Assembly (NCBI GenBank): GCA_035235625.1
Contig: CP141149.1
Span: 4,588,893-4,652,892 of the forward strand
Length of the DNA stretch: 64,000 nt
Reading direction: 5' to 3'
Source: Saururus chinensis
Lineage: Eukaryota; Streptophyta; Magnoliopsida; Piperales; Saururaceae
Below, in pieces: positions 12,627 to 24,349 of the stretch; within the stretch, counting starts at the first letter, position 1, and each line of letters starts with the position of its first letter. The notes under the pieces were generated by a model. It was not told where the DNA came from, ran no database searches, and saw only the letters and a program-made list of their open reading frames with translations. A program made the position numbers and the translations under genes.

Positions 12627-15600
12627 TGTAAGGTCCCTGATTTTTCTACGATTTTCTTGCTATTTTTTTGTCATTTTTGGCAAAAAAATGTGACATTTCA
12701 GCGTATGTATATTTGTGTATTTTTCTTGTATTTATACCTGTAGAGTCGGGTGGGGCTTAGTCGCGGGCCACGGGCCTCGCTGCTCGCTTACGGCGCGAAT
12801 TTGGAGGTTTGATGCGTAACCAGTGAGTCAACGCACATTGGGGATACGCTTGGAAAAAAAAGAAAAAAATATAAAAAGAAAAAGGATCGGGATCGCCCGC
12901 CAAATCCAGAACCTCCGAGTGATGAACAATGCACCGCCCCCCCCTTTTGCGTCTGTTCCCTGTGCTCGGCCGCCGGCACAGGCTCCACCCTGGCAGTGTG
13001 ATGCCGAGGGGCCACCGCCCAGGCCGCCCATGGCCGCACCGCCTCCTCCCCCAGTTTGTCCTCTCCCCATTGTTTCTTTTGATTCCGCCGCTGCCGTGGC
13101 CCGGCGAGGGCCGGCCGCCCATGGCCCCGCCATGGGCCGGCGATAGCGGGAGGACACCCCTCCCAACCCCAGACAGCCTCTGCTTCGCCACCCCAGTCCT
13201 TTCCTCCTTTTGCCCTGTTCTCGCCGGTGCTTCTGTTTCAGTGAAATAGAGGCTGCCGGCGGCGAGCTGCGGCTGACTGGACCTCCGTCTGGCCCGGCCT
13301 TGGTCTGGCGATGGTGATTGGTTACCTTTCCCGGCCCAATTTTGCCTCCGCCCAGCCGCACAGCTCCGGCCTCTCCTCCCTTTTTCACTGTTCTGAGCTC
13401 CATTTCGCTGGTTCCCTATTTCAGTCACCATCGTGGGCTGATAACGGCCGACCAGACCTCGGTTCAGCTCCTCCCTGACCTTGAGGCGGAGGTAGGCAGC
13501 CACTCTTGGTCCGACACTGCCTCCTCCACCCCAGTTGAGCTTCACCGTTCATCAGCCGTTCTGCCTCCATTTTAAAAATAGTGTTTTTCCACTGTTATCG
13601 GTTTGGTCGGGTGAACTTTAGGTAGCCAAGGGCTGGCAACCTCCAGTAGGCCTCCGGACAGCTAGTCTCGGCTCGATGTAGCTGGTGCAGCCGCCCTGGC
13701 CCATCCCAGTTTTATTTTTCCCCGATCAGCCCCTCTGTGTTGACTTTTGACGCCATCGGAATTGGCTGGTAGTGGCCGAATGGCCACCGAGGATTCCGCC
13801 TCAGTCTAGTAACGACTAGAGACGGTTCCACCTCGCATTGTTTGATTGCCTCTAACCGATGCCTTCCTTGTGGCCCATAGCCATAATTAGTTCCGCTCAC
13901 CGGCATATTTGCCCGTTGACCCCTCTTGCCCATTTTACGCCGTCGGTACCGGACGGCCTCTGGCAAGAGTTTGTATGACTTACCTTGACAGAAGGTGGAC
14001 GAGTTCACCTGCACATGCCTTGGCTAGTGATAGCCTCGTGGCCTTTGCTCGACCCTGAACCTTCCCCTTGCCCTATACCGTGCAAGATGCACAGCTGCCC
14101 GCACCATGGGTATTGGTTGTGGGTGGCGATAGGCGATGTCGCCGCTTAGATTGGCCACCGCTAGGGCCTTAGCCCTGTTGGCTTTTGTGGGCCTTGGGTC
14201 GTCTCCGTTCAGCCGCCCTTGTGGGTAGTGTGTGCATGTGGCCACGCGTGTACTTCTGGGTTTAGGCGCCACATTCGTGCCGCCTAACCATCCGTTGGCT
14301 TTACCACCGAGTGGAGTTGACACATAGCCTTCCTCCACCTCTCCTTTGTTCTCGAGCGTTGCCCCACGCTCTCCGCCCTTATGTGGGCCTATGTTGATCC
14401 AAAATCGTCACCGTTGGGTGCTATCCACGGCCGATTTTGACGTCTTGTGGCCAGCGGAGCACATTTTAGCCACCGGCCGATCTTCAGTGAGTACACCATC
14501 GACCTATGGTCGCACCGCCATTTATGTTGGCACGATATTTCTCCCGGCCGCCCTAGTGTGCCGCCGTGGATTATGGGTTTTATCGCATTGATTTCTGACA
14601 CCCCGTTTGGCCGTGATAGTTCCGACGCATCCTAAAACCCTCGGGACAGCAGCTCTCTCAGCCAGGCAACGGTTTTGACTGCCAACTCCGCCGCTGACGC
14701 CGCCACCGTCGTGTGCTCTCCATCAAACGTCATGATTACGAGGTAGGGGAGCTTTGAACTAGTAATTTCATGAAGCATGCTTTGAATGAGTAGCAACATA
14801 CTAGGATTGTATGATTCCATGCTTGGATGTTAAGTAACGATCCGATTGCATGATGTGCGTGTAAGCATGATTGTATGGTATGATTGATATGCATGAGATG
14901 TTTGCATGTTTTGTGGATGTGGATTATGTATGCGCTAGCGATGGCTAGCAAATATGTCAGTATGCTACGTATGTGTTATGCATGTGCTAGTGATGGCTAG
15001 CGTGCATGTTTGTAAGTTCCGTATGTATGACCGTATGTATATGTTATACGTATATGTGAGACATACGTATGTATTATGACTATTGCTTATGATATGGTTA
15101 CGTGTAAGTGTATGTGGGCAGAGGTATGGGCGATGGACAGTAAGAGGTAACAGAGGCTTTGTCTGAATTTGGATACAGTTGTGTAAGCGTATGACAGAGG
15201 ATATGAGTATGACGGGCAAAGATTAGAATGGTACAGTTGGGGTGGATTGTATGTTGGGCGATTGTCAGACAGTAAGAGTGTTCATAATTGTACATGCATA
15301 ACATACAGATTATAAAGTGAAAAATAAGTATAATAAGTGAGATATAAGTAAGAGGGCGACAACTGGGTTGGCTCTGAGGAGCGTTATTTGAGGATGTCAG
15401 TGTAAGCTGATTTGGCCATAAGATGGATGGCGAAGTATGTAAGACTGTAAGGGTTTGTTGTACAGTGAGTTTTGTCCATGATGTGGACGGGTATGTGAAG
15501 TCTGCTGCCCTGACGAACTTGGGTTTCGGATCGGGCTCAGCTTCAGTTTGATCAGTCTAGGACTGTGAGTTTGTGTGGCATAATTGTACCGCATAATCTA

Positions 15601-15749
15601 CTTAATTCAAACTTAAATTATAAGCACAGCTAATGATAGTGTTGTGAGTTTGAGACCTGAGGGTTTGACGGATTAAGTTCCGTGTTTGAGCTGGCCGCTA
15701 ATGAGTCGGCCGAGCATTTCTCATGTCTTGCCATGGTGTTTATCCTGCG

Positions 15750-16010
15750 GGATGTTGTCTGTGTGCTATATAGAGCACCAGACGTCTGATGCTCTGCTGA
15801 GAGCGATGTTGTTTTTGTTTTAGTCTGTGTACTGTATAAGCCTAGACATTTGATGCTCTGTTGAGAGTGATGTACATTTCTGACTTTGTCTGTGTGCTGT
15901 ATGAAGCCCAGGCATCTGATGCTCAGTTGAGAGCGAAGTATGTTTTTGATTCGGTCTGTGTGCTATATAAGCCCAGACGTTTGATGCTCTGTTGAGAGCG
16001 TTGTATGATT
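15750..16010 (+). repeat. ~66 bp minisatellite, four units, in solo LTR copy 2
   Basis: Four successive units share GTCTGTGTGCT(A/G)TAT, then GATGCTC.G.TGAGAG. The corresponding place in copy 1 (about 4,340-4,460) has two units. So this array is larger in the younger copy while the 54 bp array is larger in the older one. Confidence 0.8.
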
Positions 16011-16069
16011 CCGCCCAAGAGTGGCACTGTATGTTTCTGCCCAAGTGGCACTGTATATTTTTTGCCCAA

Positions 16070-16190
16070 GAGTGGCAATGGCACTATAAGACCCATTATG
16101 GTGGGCAATTCTCTGGCACTATAAGACCCATTATGGTGGGCGATTCTATGGTACTATAAGACCCATTATGATGGGCAACTGTATGACCCC
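16070..16190 (+). repeat. ~49 bp tandem repeat, three units, in solo LTR copy 2
   Basis: Three units carry GGCACTATAAGACCCATTAT followed by GGTGGGC or a close variant. They directly follow the 66 bp array and have no obvious multi-copy counterpart in copy 1. Confidence 0.75.
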
Positions 16191-17438
16191 TTATGTGTGG
16201 GTGTTTATGTTTGCTCGCTTAGGTAAGTAGTATCTGGATCTACTCTTACCTGTTTGATCCAGTGCCCCATGAGCATTGGTGTGCCTTACCTTCGGAAAAG
16301 TCCATGCGTCTAGTCACTCCCTGGAGGTTAAGGTGTTGCCCCAGTGACATTCTTTTCCTTTTTGATGCTGGAGCCTATTAGTTGTAATGAGCTTCAGTGG
16401 TCATTGATATGTGTACGATTATGTGTATGAGTACAACTGTATGTGTATGAGCAGGACTGTAAGAGTATGTATGAGCAGGACTGTAAGAGTGTGTATTAGT
16501 AGGACTATAAGCGTATGAGTATGAGCACGACTGTAAGAGTATGGGTACGATTGTGAGAATATGTTTTTGAATAAGACAGTAAGTGTATGATTCTGAGGAA
16601 GACTATACGAGTAAGATCGTACGAGTACGATTGTACGAGTAAGGTTGTACAAGTATGCGTATGTTATATGAGTATGCGTACGGTGGTACAAGTAAGTTTG
16701 TATGACCCTGGATAAGGGTGTTTGTGTAAGTTGATTGGATATTATGATTTTGGCACGATGGTGCCTTTGGTATGATCTTGGCACGTTGGTGCATTTGGTA
16801 TGCTTGCATGCGTATGAGCATGTTTATGATTTTATTATGTTGGCTGCTTCATGTGTTGATTGCATGACACATGTGTTTTTGAACTTATTGAGTTCACCGT
16901 TTGGGATTTCCCCTACTGGGTATTTTCCTAATGAGTATGAAACTACTCATCACCCTACTTTTTAGCCCCGTTGTATGGGAGGTTTTGCAGGTTGTGCAGA
17001 GAGCTCCTGGAGATGGATGCTCATTTCAGCGGTGGATTGATTCCCGTTGACGCAGGTATATGCTTTTGTCACTGTGAGTTTATTTGTGAGACGAGACGTC
17101 ATGATGTATATTCTGGACTTTCATTTGGATGAGTCTGTGGACTGTTATGGGACTTGCACTCAGGGATGCCTAGGAGGGATTTGTATTTAAAGTCTATGAT
17201 CATAGCAACTTATTTGTACGTGTGTTTTCGAGTAGCACCTGATGATATTTGCTTTGGCCATACAATGTTTGACCGTATGATGAAAACGTTTAGATGGAAA
17301 ATGGATGTTTATTGTTTTGAATTATAAACTGTTTTATCAGGTTTTGATTTCGTCATTTTCCTCCGATTTACAGACATTATATTGCAAAAAATTTTCGTCA
17401 ATTTTAAGGAAAATGTGTGAAAAATCTCGGGCGTTACA

Positions 17439-18081
17439 CCTCCTCGACGTCATCTATTGTGACCTAAAACTAGAGAACGACCTCATCTAGGCATCTGGCC
17501 ACATCATGCTCACCGACTTTGACCTTTCCTGCACCCTCCTTCGACCGACATCAGTGCCCTCCTCTGTTGATTGACGTTGGTTGTGTTGCCTCATGTCACT
17601 CCTCAACTCCCTGTGTGGCCATGACCATGAGCGCACTGAAAGCTGTGCCACATGTTCTCCACGGTCACTGTGATGGAGAAATGTGGCGCGGGTCTGAAGA
17701 AGGTGAAGTCAGCGAGGGTCTTGTTGGTAAGCCGGTGATGCCTAAGCTTTATTGCCGGGGTGCAATTGTTATCATTCATGGGGACAAAGGAGTACGTGTC
17801 ATTGGAGGTTGTCTGGGGTAAAGGCCACAAGTTCACGATCTACTGTTGGGCTCTTGAGGTATTGGTGTACAAGATGGTTCATGGGTAGATGCTGTTCCGG
17901 AGGCGAAACTACAAGGAAACGTTTTGAAATGTCCTGAACAAGAGGTACAAGAGTGTGAAAAACTTCTTTTTGGGAGAAGCATCAGAGACCTATCTAATAG
18001 TTTAAATTGAGCCAAATGGAGCAATTAATATAGAACAATATTTTTTCCCTATTGGAGCTATTAATATAGAATAGAGGGAGT
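17439..18081 (+). pseudogene. Right half of inserted host gene fragment: AGC-type protein kinase relic
   Basis: Right after the target duplication the frame of the left half continues as LLDVIYCDLKLEND, the kinase catalytic loop (family form: YRDLKPEN), then GHIMLTDFDLSC, the magnesium-binding DFD segment typical of plant AGCVIII kinases such as the PINOID/WAG/UNICORN group. About 17,780-17,935 reads GTKEYVSLEVVWGKGH, CWALEVLVYKMVHG and RRNYKETF, matching the activation segment and subdomains VIII-X (GTEEYVSPEVVRGxGH, WWALGVLVYEMxYG, RNRKETF). Stops follow DLI and SVD, and the R of YRDLK and P of SPE are replaced, so it is non-functional. The kinase insert between 17,560 and 17,770 is poorly readable. 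The fragment ends near 18,081, where Tat integrase resumes. Confidence 0.75.
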
Positions 18082-18477
18082 ATTATTTATAGGTTTAGAG
18101 TCCCAAGAAGGTTTGTCCATGACATCAAACCTCAATTTGCAAATTATAAATTTTATCAATTCAATGCAAAGTATGACGTTGAGAGTGTGGCTTCAACTGC
18201 ATAAAATCCTATTGCCAATGGACTTGTTAAAGCTTTCAATAAGACTCTATGCAAACTCCTAAAGAAAGTCACTTCAAAGAACAAAAGAGATTGACACAAA
18301 AAGTTACTAGAAGCATTGTAGGCTTATGGCACCACAATTTGAAATGCAGCTCAAACAATGCCTTTCTCCCTTGTTTATGGATGTGAAGGAGTTTTACCCT
18401 TAGAGATTCAAACCCCATCATTAAGAGTGGCTTTGTCAAATCAATTAACGGATGATGAGAATATCAAGCTATGCCTA
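18082..18477 (+). mobile_element. Tat element: integrase, second part (fossil)
   Basis: The Tat integrase core resumes with IYRFRVPRRFV and continues with NGLVKAFNKTLCKLLKKV, then MPFSLVYGCEGVLPLE and SNQLTDDEN, in the order expected of the family. It breaks off at the target site of the minus-strand chromovirus. The wording then continues at 23,763. Confidence 0.88.
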
Positions 18478-18827
18478 TGTTGTGCCCGATGTAAGAACAA
18501 GCGGTACCTTGAACGATCACACAAAGAAAGGGGAGAGAAGAAGAAGAAAGGGAAGAGAACTAGAATAATCAATTTGCATAACTAAAACAAAAGAGAAGGG
18601 TTGACCCATATAGGAAGACGACCACTCCCCTAGGGAGTCATGCCAGACACGACCCACTTCCTAGGCAAGCATGCCAGCTAGTGGGCCATGCTATCCCGGG
18701 GCCACTAGCTGGTCCAATGACAATCCATCATCCAATTACATAATATAATACTAAGCTAATACATAAGAAAATAGCCTAATGTCCTAGAATAACAAGGAAA
18801 TCAATAGTCTGATAATCGTGCACAACA
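18478..18827 (-). repeat. 3' LTR of the minus-strand Reina-like element
   Basis: About 350 bp, on the plus strand starting TGTTGTGCCCGATG and ending CGTGCACAACA. Alignable over its whole length with 23,409-23,757, with roughly 30 differences counted by eye. Confidence 0.92.
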
Positions 18828-21800
18828 ATCCATCACGCTTCCTCTATTCGCCTTCTCCTCAAGGCGACCAAGCCGGGTAACGAGTCATGAACTCATCCTC
18901 AGGCATCCAGGTGGCATCCTCAAGTGGCTGGCCTTGCCAAGAAATCAAAACCTCTATAATGATGCAACCCAAACGGCGGACTGATCACTTATCAATGATC
19001 GAGGCCGGACCCGGATCTGCAGTGGAAATCGGTCCCATCAAAGGAGGTGGTGGAGCAACAGTAATGAGAGAAGTGTCCCCCACAGAGTGACAAAGATGTG
19101 AGACATGGAACACTGGATGGACCAAAGAACCAGGCGGTAAGGCAAGACGATAAGCCACCGAACCAATACGTTCCACCACAACATAGGGACCATGAAAATG
19201 GGGGGCAAGCATGGAGTGTTCTGGCTGAAACAAAGAAGTCTGACGCTGAGGAAGAACCAAAACATAAACCAAGTCACCCACCTCAAACTACCGATCAGTG
19301 TGATGACCATCATAGATATGATTCATCCTGTTCTGAGCAAGGGACAAGTTCGCCTTGAGCTGGCCAGGAACCTCGTTCCTCGTCTGGAGCATGTAGTCCA
19401 CCTCAGCTATAGAAGAGCAATGAGGATATAAGACAATACGATTGGTGGTGGTCGGCCATATAACAACTCGAAAGGAGTGAAACCGGCATGAGTGTGATAG
19501 GTAGTATTATAGGACCACTCTGCCCATGGAAGAAGTTGAAGCCATCTATGGGGCTGAGACATCATGAAACAATGGAGATCCTACTCTAAACATTTGTTGA
19601 CCACCTCAGTCTGGCCATATGTTTGAGGATGGTAAGTAGTACTCATGTGTAGCGAAGTGCCCTATAATGTGAAGAACTCCTTCGAAACCTGAGATATAAA
19701 GATCTGGTCACAATTGGAGACAATAGTGTGGGGCATGCCATGTAGCTTAGCGACCTCCTGAACATAGAGCTCTGCCACCGACTTGCCTTTCACCAAGGGC
19801 AAGGCCTCCACAAAATCCATCAAGACATCCTCTCAAACCTTAACAGGAACCGGTAAGGGCTGAAGCAACCCGGCAGGAGAGGTGGTAGCAGCCTTAGCCC
19901 TCTGACAGACATCGCAAGTGACCACATACTCCTGGACTGCACACCAAATACCATGCCACAAAAAACTCTAGCTGACCCTCTTATAAGTGTGAAAAGCTCC
20001 CTCATGACCGGCAACTGGGGTGTCATGAAAGTGAGAAAGAACTCGCCTATGCAGATCATCCACATTTGGAACCCAAAGGTAGTCCTTCCAATAGATGAGG
20101 TCATCCCGCCACACAAAGAAAGGACAGGCCACTAGGTCGGCCTGGATAGCCGTAATCAATGCCTGCATCTGGGAATCCTCCAAGTATGCTTGCCTCAGCT
20201 CATCAATGAAAGGGCAGGACAACGAAGAAATGGCTAGGCATGATCCTGGGGCAGAGCTGCGAGATAGCGTGTTGGCCACTGTGTTGTCCGCCCCTTTCTT
20301 GTACACGACCTCATAGTCATAACCAAGTAGCTTACTGACCCATCACTGCTGAGAGGGAGTAGACACCCGCTGTTCCAGGACCTACTTCAGAGGTTGGTGG
20401 TTAGTGCGAATCAAGAACCGACGACCAAGTAAATAGGGTCGCCACTTGTCAATGGCGTGGACAATAGTTAGCATCTCCTTTTCGTAAACGGACAAGGACA
20501 AAGATCGGCTTGCCAAAGCCTTGCTGAAGTAGGCAATGGGGCACTCATTCTATAACAGCACTACCCCAAGCTCCGTCTCTGAAGCATTGGTTTCCACCAC
20601 GAAGGGCCGGCTGAAATCAGGTAAGATGAGCATAGGGGCCGACACCATAGCCTATTTCAACTGTTCAAACGCTGCCTAAGCCACTGCATTCCAGGCGAAC
20701 TCCCCCTTCTTGAGAAGTGCAGTAAGAGGTCAAGCCATCTCTCCATTCCTACTAATGAACCGTCTATAATAGCCTGTGAGGCCCAAGAATCCCCTCAGCG
20801 CCCGAACATTAGTGGGCTGCGGCCATGAGAGCATGGCGGTCACCTTTGACAGGTCTGTGGTGATGCCATCACACGAGATGATATGTCCTGAATAATCCAC
20901 CTATGGGCTGCCAAAAGAACACTTAAAATGTTTATGAAATAAGGAATTATCTCACAAAACAGAGAAGACCGACTTGAGATGCTCTAGATGCTCTGCCTAC
21001 GACTGACTGTACACAAGGATGTTGTCAAAGAATACCAATATGTAGCGGCGGAGGTAAGGCCTAAAGAGATTGTTCATGAGGCTCTGGAAGGTGGAGGGGG
21101 CATTGGTCAGCCCTAATGGCATGACGAGAAACTCAAAATGGCCGTCATGAGTTTGAAAGGCTGTCTTATGCACATCGGTTGGCTGCACCCAAATTTGATG
21201 GTAACCTGAATGAAGGTTGAGGTTATTGAAAACCTAAGCACCAGCCAACTCATCTAGGAGTTCCTCAATCATGGGTATTGGATACTTGTCTTTGACAGTG
21301 ATGGCATTCAAGGCACGTTATTCCACATAGAACTACCATGTATCATCTTTCTTTTGAAGTAGCAACACCAGGGACGAGTAGGAACTTGTGCTAGGGCGAA
21401 TGATACCTGCCTGAAGCATGTCAGCCACGAGACACTCTATCTCTGACTTTTGAATATAAGGATAGCGGTATGGGCGGACATTGGCTGGTGCGGCTCCTGG
21501 AATAATGGGAATATGGTGGTCATGTAGACGCATTGGAGGAAGGCCCATCTGCTCAGCAAACACGTCTCTATGCTCCTCCCATAACTCAAGAAGATCTAGA
21601 GGTGGCTCATCCTGATGCACCTTGACTGTTGCCCGATGTTGCAAGAGGAACCCTTGGGGCATGAACTTGAAGAAGAAGCTCTCCGACTAGGCTGAAAGGA
21701 GGGCCCCCGGACAGGATCCATTGAGATGAACCCGCTGCCCCTGAATGTCGAAGTTCATCACCATGTCTCTAAAATTCCAGACCACATCCCCAAGCTCTTG

Positions 21801-23393
21801 GAGCCACTGGACCCCTAGTACCACGTCCGCCCCCATCATAGGTAGCAATAAGAGGTCGGTGACAAATGTGTGGCCTTGGATGGAAAGCGTGGCCTACGCA
21901 CAAACCCCGGTGCTCTGAAGATGTTTGCCATTGCCAATCAACACGTCAAAGGGCTTTGAATTTGACACGAAGCAACCCAACCGTTGGGCCACCTTGTCAT
22001 TGATAAAATTGTAGTGGAACCGCTGTTGATCAGGATGGCCACTTGCTGTCGCTTGAGATGACCTTGAACCCGCATTGTACGTGGAGTAAATGTCCCATAG
22101 AAGGCATGGATAGAGATCTCGGGCAGCACATTGTCCTGGTGGGACGAGTCACCCATAGCTGCCTCCTCGTCCTCTTCATCGATCTCCTCCAAGAGGAGGC
22201 TGCCCTTGACAGCACAACGGTAACCCGAGACAAACTTCTCATCGCAACGGAAGCACAGACCCTTAGACTGGTGTTCCTCCATCTGTGCAGGTGTAAGTCA
22301 ACGAACCACACTGCTGGCCTGAGTGGGCTGTTGGCTAGGGCGGTCGGCCACAGGGCTGCTGGCCGGAATGGAAGGAGAGTTAGTGTCAACTCCAAATCGG
22401 GGAAAAGGCCCAAGCCACCCCCTCGCCGCTGCCTAGCCAACTTTTCCTCCTCAATTCTTGCATGGTACATGACGTCTTGTATGCTGGAGCAGGGAAAGTT
22501 GTGCATCTCCTCCGAAATTTCAGGCTTGAGGCCACGCTTGAAGGTGCCCACCAAGGCGGCCACTGACCAGTTTGGGAGGCGGTTGGCCACCTTCATAAAC
22601 TCCATCTAATAGGCGCGAACTGTGGTGGTTTGGTGCAGTGTGGAGAGCATCTCGTTAAAGTCTTGGAATTCGTTCGACCCAAATTGAATGCACAGCTCGT
22701 CGAAGAAGGTGGCCCATGTTGGGTAGCGCACCTTCTTCTTGAAGCTCTGGAACCACACCGACGCATCCCCGTCCAAGTGGAAAGCCGCTATGTGCAGCCG
22801 TTCTGCTTCAGAATGCGTGCATTGAATAGCCATTTCACTGGATCATCATCCCCACTATAGCGGGGAAACTGCAGGCAGTCCAAATGGGGCTTCGCTCCTT
22901 CCCGTGGTCCTCCGCGAGGCCCCGGGTACTCCTCCCAGTCATCCTCCACCTCTGGAAAAAGGTTTATGGGGGGCGGCACCATTTGGGCATTTTCTCAAAC
23001 ACCTGGCAGGCCTTGCATATCCCAGGCCTGGCGCCTCCCTTCACCTACGTGCTCAAGGGTGCCAAAGCGCAGGGGCACCTGAGGGACACACATCTCCCTA
23101 TCCGTTATTGCCTGATGGCCTGGACCACGCTGTTCTGCAGCCTACGACACTTCCCCCTTCTCCATGTTCGTGACTGGGGGTCTGGCGAGAAGTGGCGCTG
23201 AAGGTCCTGCTTGGAGTTGTGCAACGGCCATGGTCAGATACTCGAGCTTTGTCATAATCAGTGCCAAAGTAGGAGTGCTGACAATCTCTGGGGCCGATTG
23301 GGGACTGTCTGCTGGAGCATCGACCTCCTTCTCGGGCTGTTGTTCTGGGGCTGTGGTAGGTTGCTTGCCTTGCGCCATGGCTGGGGATCATGA

Positions 23394-23408
23394 TTGCTCT
23401 GATACCAA
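23394..23408 (-). other. Primer-binding site, initiator tRNA-Met type
   Basis: Directly inside the 5' LTR the minus strand reads TTGGTATCAGAGCA, complementary to the 3' end of plant initiator methionine tRNA, the usual primer of chromoviruses. Confidence 0.85.
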
Positions 23409-23757
23409 TGTTGTGCCCGATGTAGGCACAAACGGTACCTTGAACGATCATGCAAAGAAAGGGGAGAGAACAAGAAGAAAGGGAAGAGAACTGGAATAAT
23501 CAATTTGCATAACTGAAACAAAAGAGAAGGTTGACCGATATAGGGAGACAACCACTCCCCTAGGGAGTCGTGCCAAACATGACCCACTCTCCTAGGGAAG
23601 CACGCTAGCTAGTGGGTCAGGCTATCCTAAGGCCACTAGCTAGTTCAATGACAATTTATCATCCAATTACATAATAAAATACTAAGCTAATACATAAGAA
23701 AATAGCCTAATGTCTAGAATAACAAGGAAATAAATAGTCTGATAATCATGCACAACA
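23409..23757 (-). repeat. 5' LTR of the minus-strand Reina-like element
   Basis: Plus-strand ends TGTTGTGCCCGATG and ATGCACAACA. Being the upstream LTR in the element's own direction, it is followed by the primer-binding site just inside at about 23,395. Confidence 0.92.
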
Positions 23758-23762
23758 ACCTA

Positions 23763-24075
23763 TAAGAGCTAGAAACTCTTGACAAAAAAGGGTAGAAGTC
23801 CAACAAACAACCGAGTTGTATCAAGCTAGGATGTTGGGGCTTTTAATAAAAGAATTAAACAAAGATCTTTCAAGAAAGGTGACTTAGTGCTTGCTGTCAA
23901 ATGACCTATAATTTTCACATGTTAGTCAAAGATAAAGTTTGAACATAAATGGGAAGGGCCATATGTTGTTGAAACGGTCTATTCAAATGGAGCGTATCGA
24001 CTCATGACACAATAAGGATATCGGTGTTTTCTACCCATCAATGGAAAGTTTCTAAAAAAATATTACCCCTAGAAA
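23763..24075 (+). mobile_element. Tat element: integrase C-terminal part (fossil)
   Basis: Tat integrase wording continues immediately after the chromovirus: ELETLDKKR and ELYQARM (23,767-23,835), then KFEHKWEGPYVVE and SNGAYRLM, ending in LPINGKFLKKYYP near 24,067. The family ends its polyprotein with PINGKFLKRYYP, so this is the natural end of pol. Confidence 0.85.
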
Positions 24076-24349
24076 TGGAGTCATATGATACAAAGATGCA
24101 GGGGAAAGAAATTCAAATACAAGTGCAATATCTATGAATTAGCACTATCAAATAAAAATGTATAAATATAAAAAATAATAATGAAGGCACTACCATGGTC
24201 TCAGTTTAAAAATAAAGAAAAGAAAAGAAGGAAAGCTGGTAACACAAAGCTAAAATTTGAGTCACCAAAGATTTCGTCCATAACTAGTTTTGCTTTAAGC
24301 TTGGTAGATATTTTAGCTTCTTTGCTAGAAGAAAAGGATCTCTTCATGA

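Larger units (their letters stand above)
12627..17438 (+). mobile_element. Solo LTR copy 2, 4.8 kb, target duplication CCTCC (fossil, younger)
   Basis: The segment begins TGTAAGGTCCCTG and ends TCTCGGGCGTTACA, with near-inverted termini (TGTAA.G.CC). It is flanked by perfect 5 bp duplications CCTCC at 12,622-12,626 and 17,439-17,443. It contains no coding domain, so it is a solo LTR left after recombination. The 5' part (about 12,890-14,750) is strongly GC-rich and CpG-rich; the 3' part consists largely of GTATG- and GTACGAGTAAG-like repeats. It is far better preserved than copy 1. Length fits Tekay/Del or Tat/Ogre LTRs; lineage undecided. Confidence 0.88.
18478..23757 (-). mobile_element. 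Ty3/gypsy chromovirus, Reina-like, complete LTR to LTR but broken (fossil)
   Basis: A 5.28 kb element in reverse orientation, bounded by two ~350 bp LTRs with termini TGTTGTGC...GCACAACA. Flanks GCCTA (18,473-18,477) and ACCTA (23,758-23,762) are a target duplication with one transition. Reading down the minus strand: gag (about 23,380-22,430), a CCHC knuckle near 22,240, RT (about 21,560-20,980), RNase H (about 20,640-20,290), integrase (about 20,230-19,500) and a C-terminal piece ending in VLISWQGQPLEDATW near 18,900, which resembles a chromodomain. Short LTRs plus a chromodomain suggest the Reina clade. By eye the LTRs differ at about 30 of 350 positions (~9%), or a few million years at the rate often used for grasses. 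A dozen or more breaks. Confidence 0.88.

Noticed and set aside
12757-13545. 262-codon minus-strand open frame (and overlapping frames on both strands)
   Set aside because: It lies in the GC-rich part of solo LTR copy 2, reads as low-complexity Gly/Arg/Pro, overlaps frames on the other strand, and is not preserved in copy 1.
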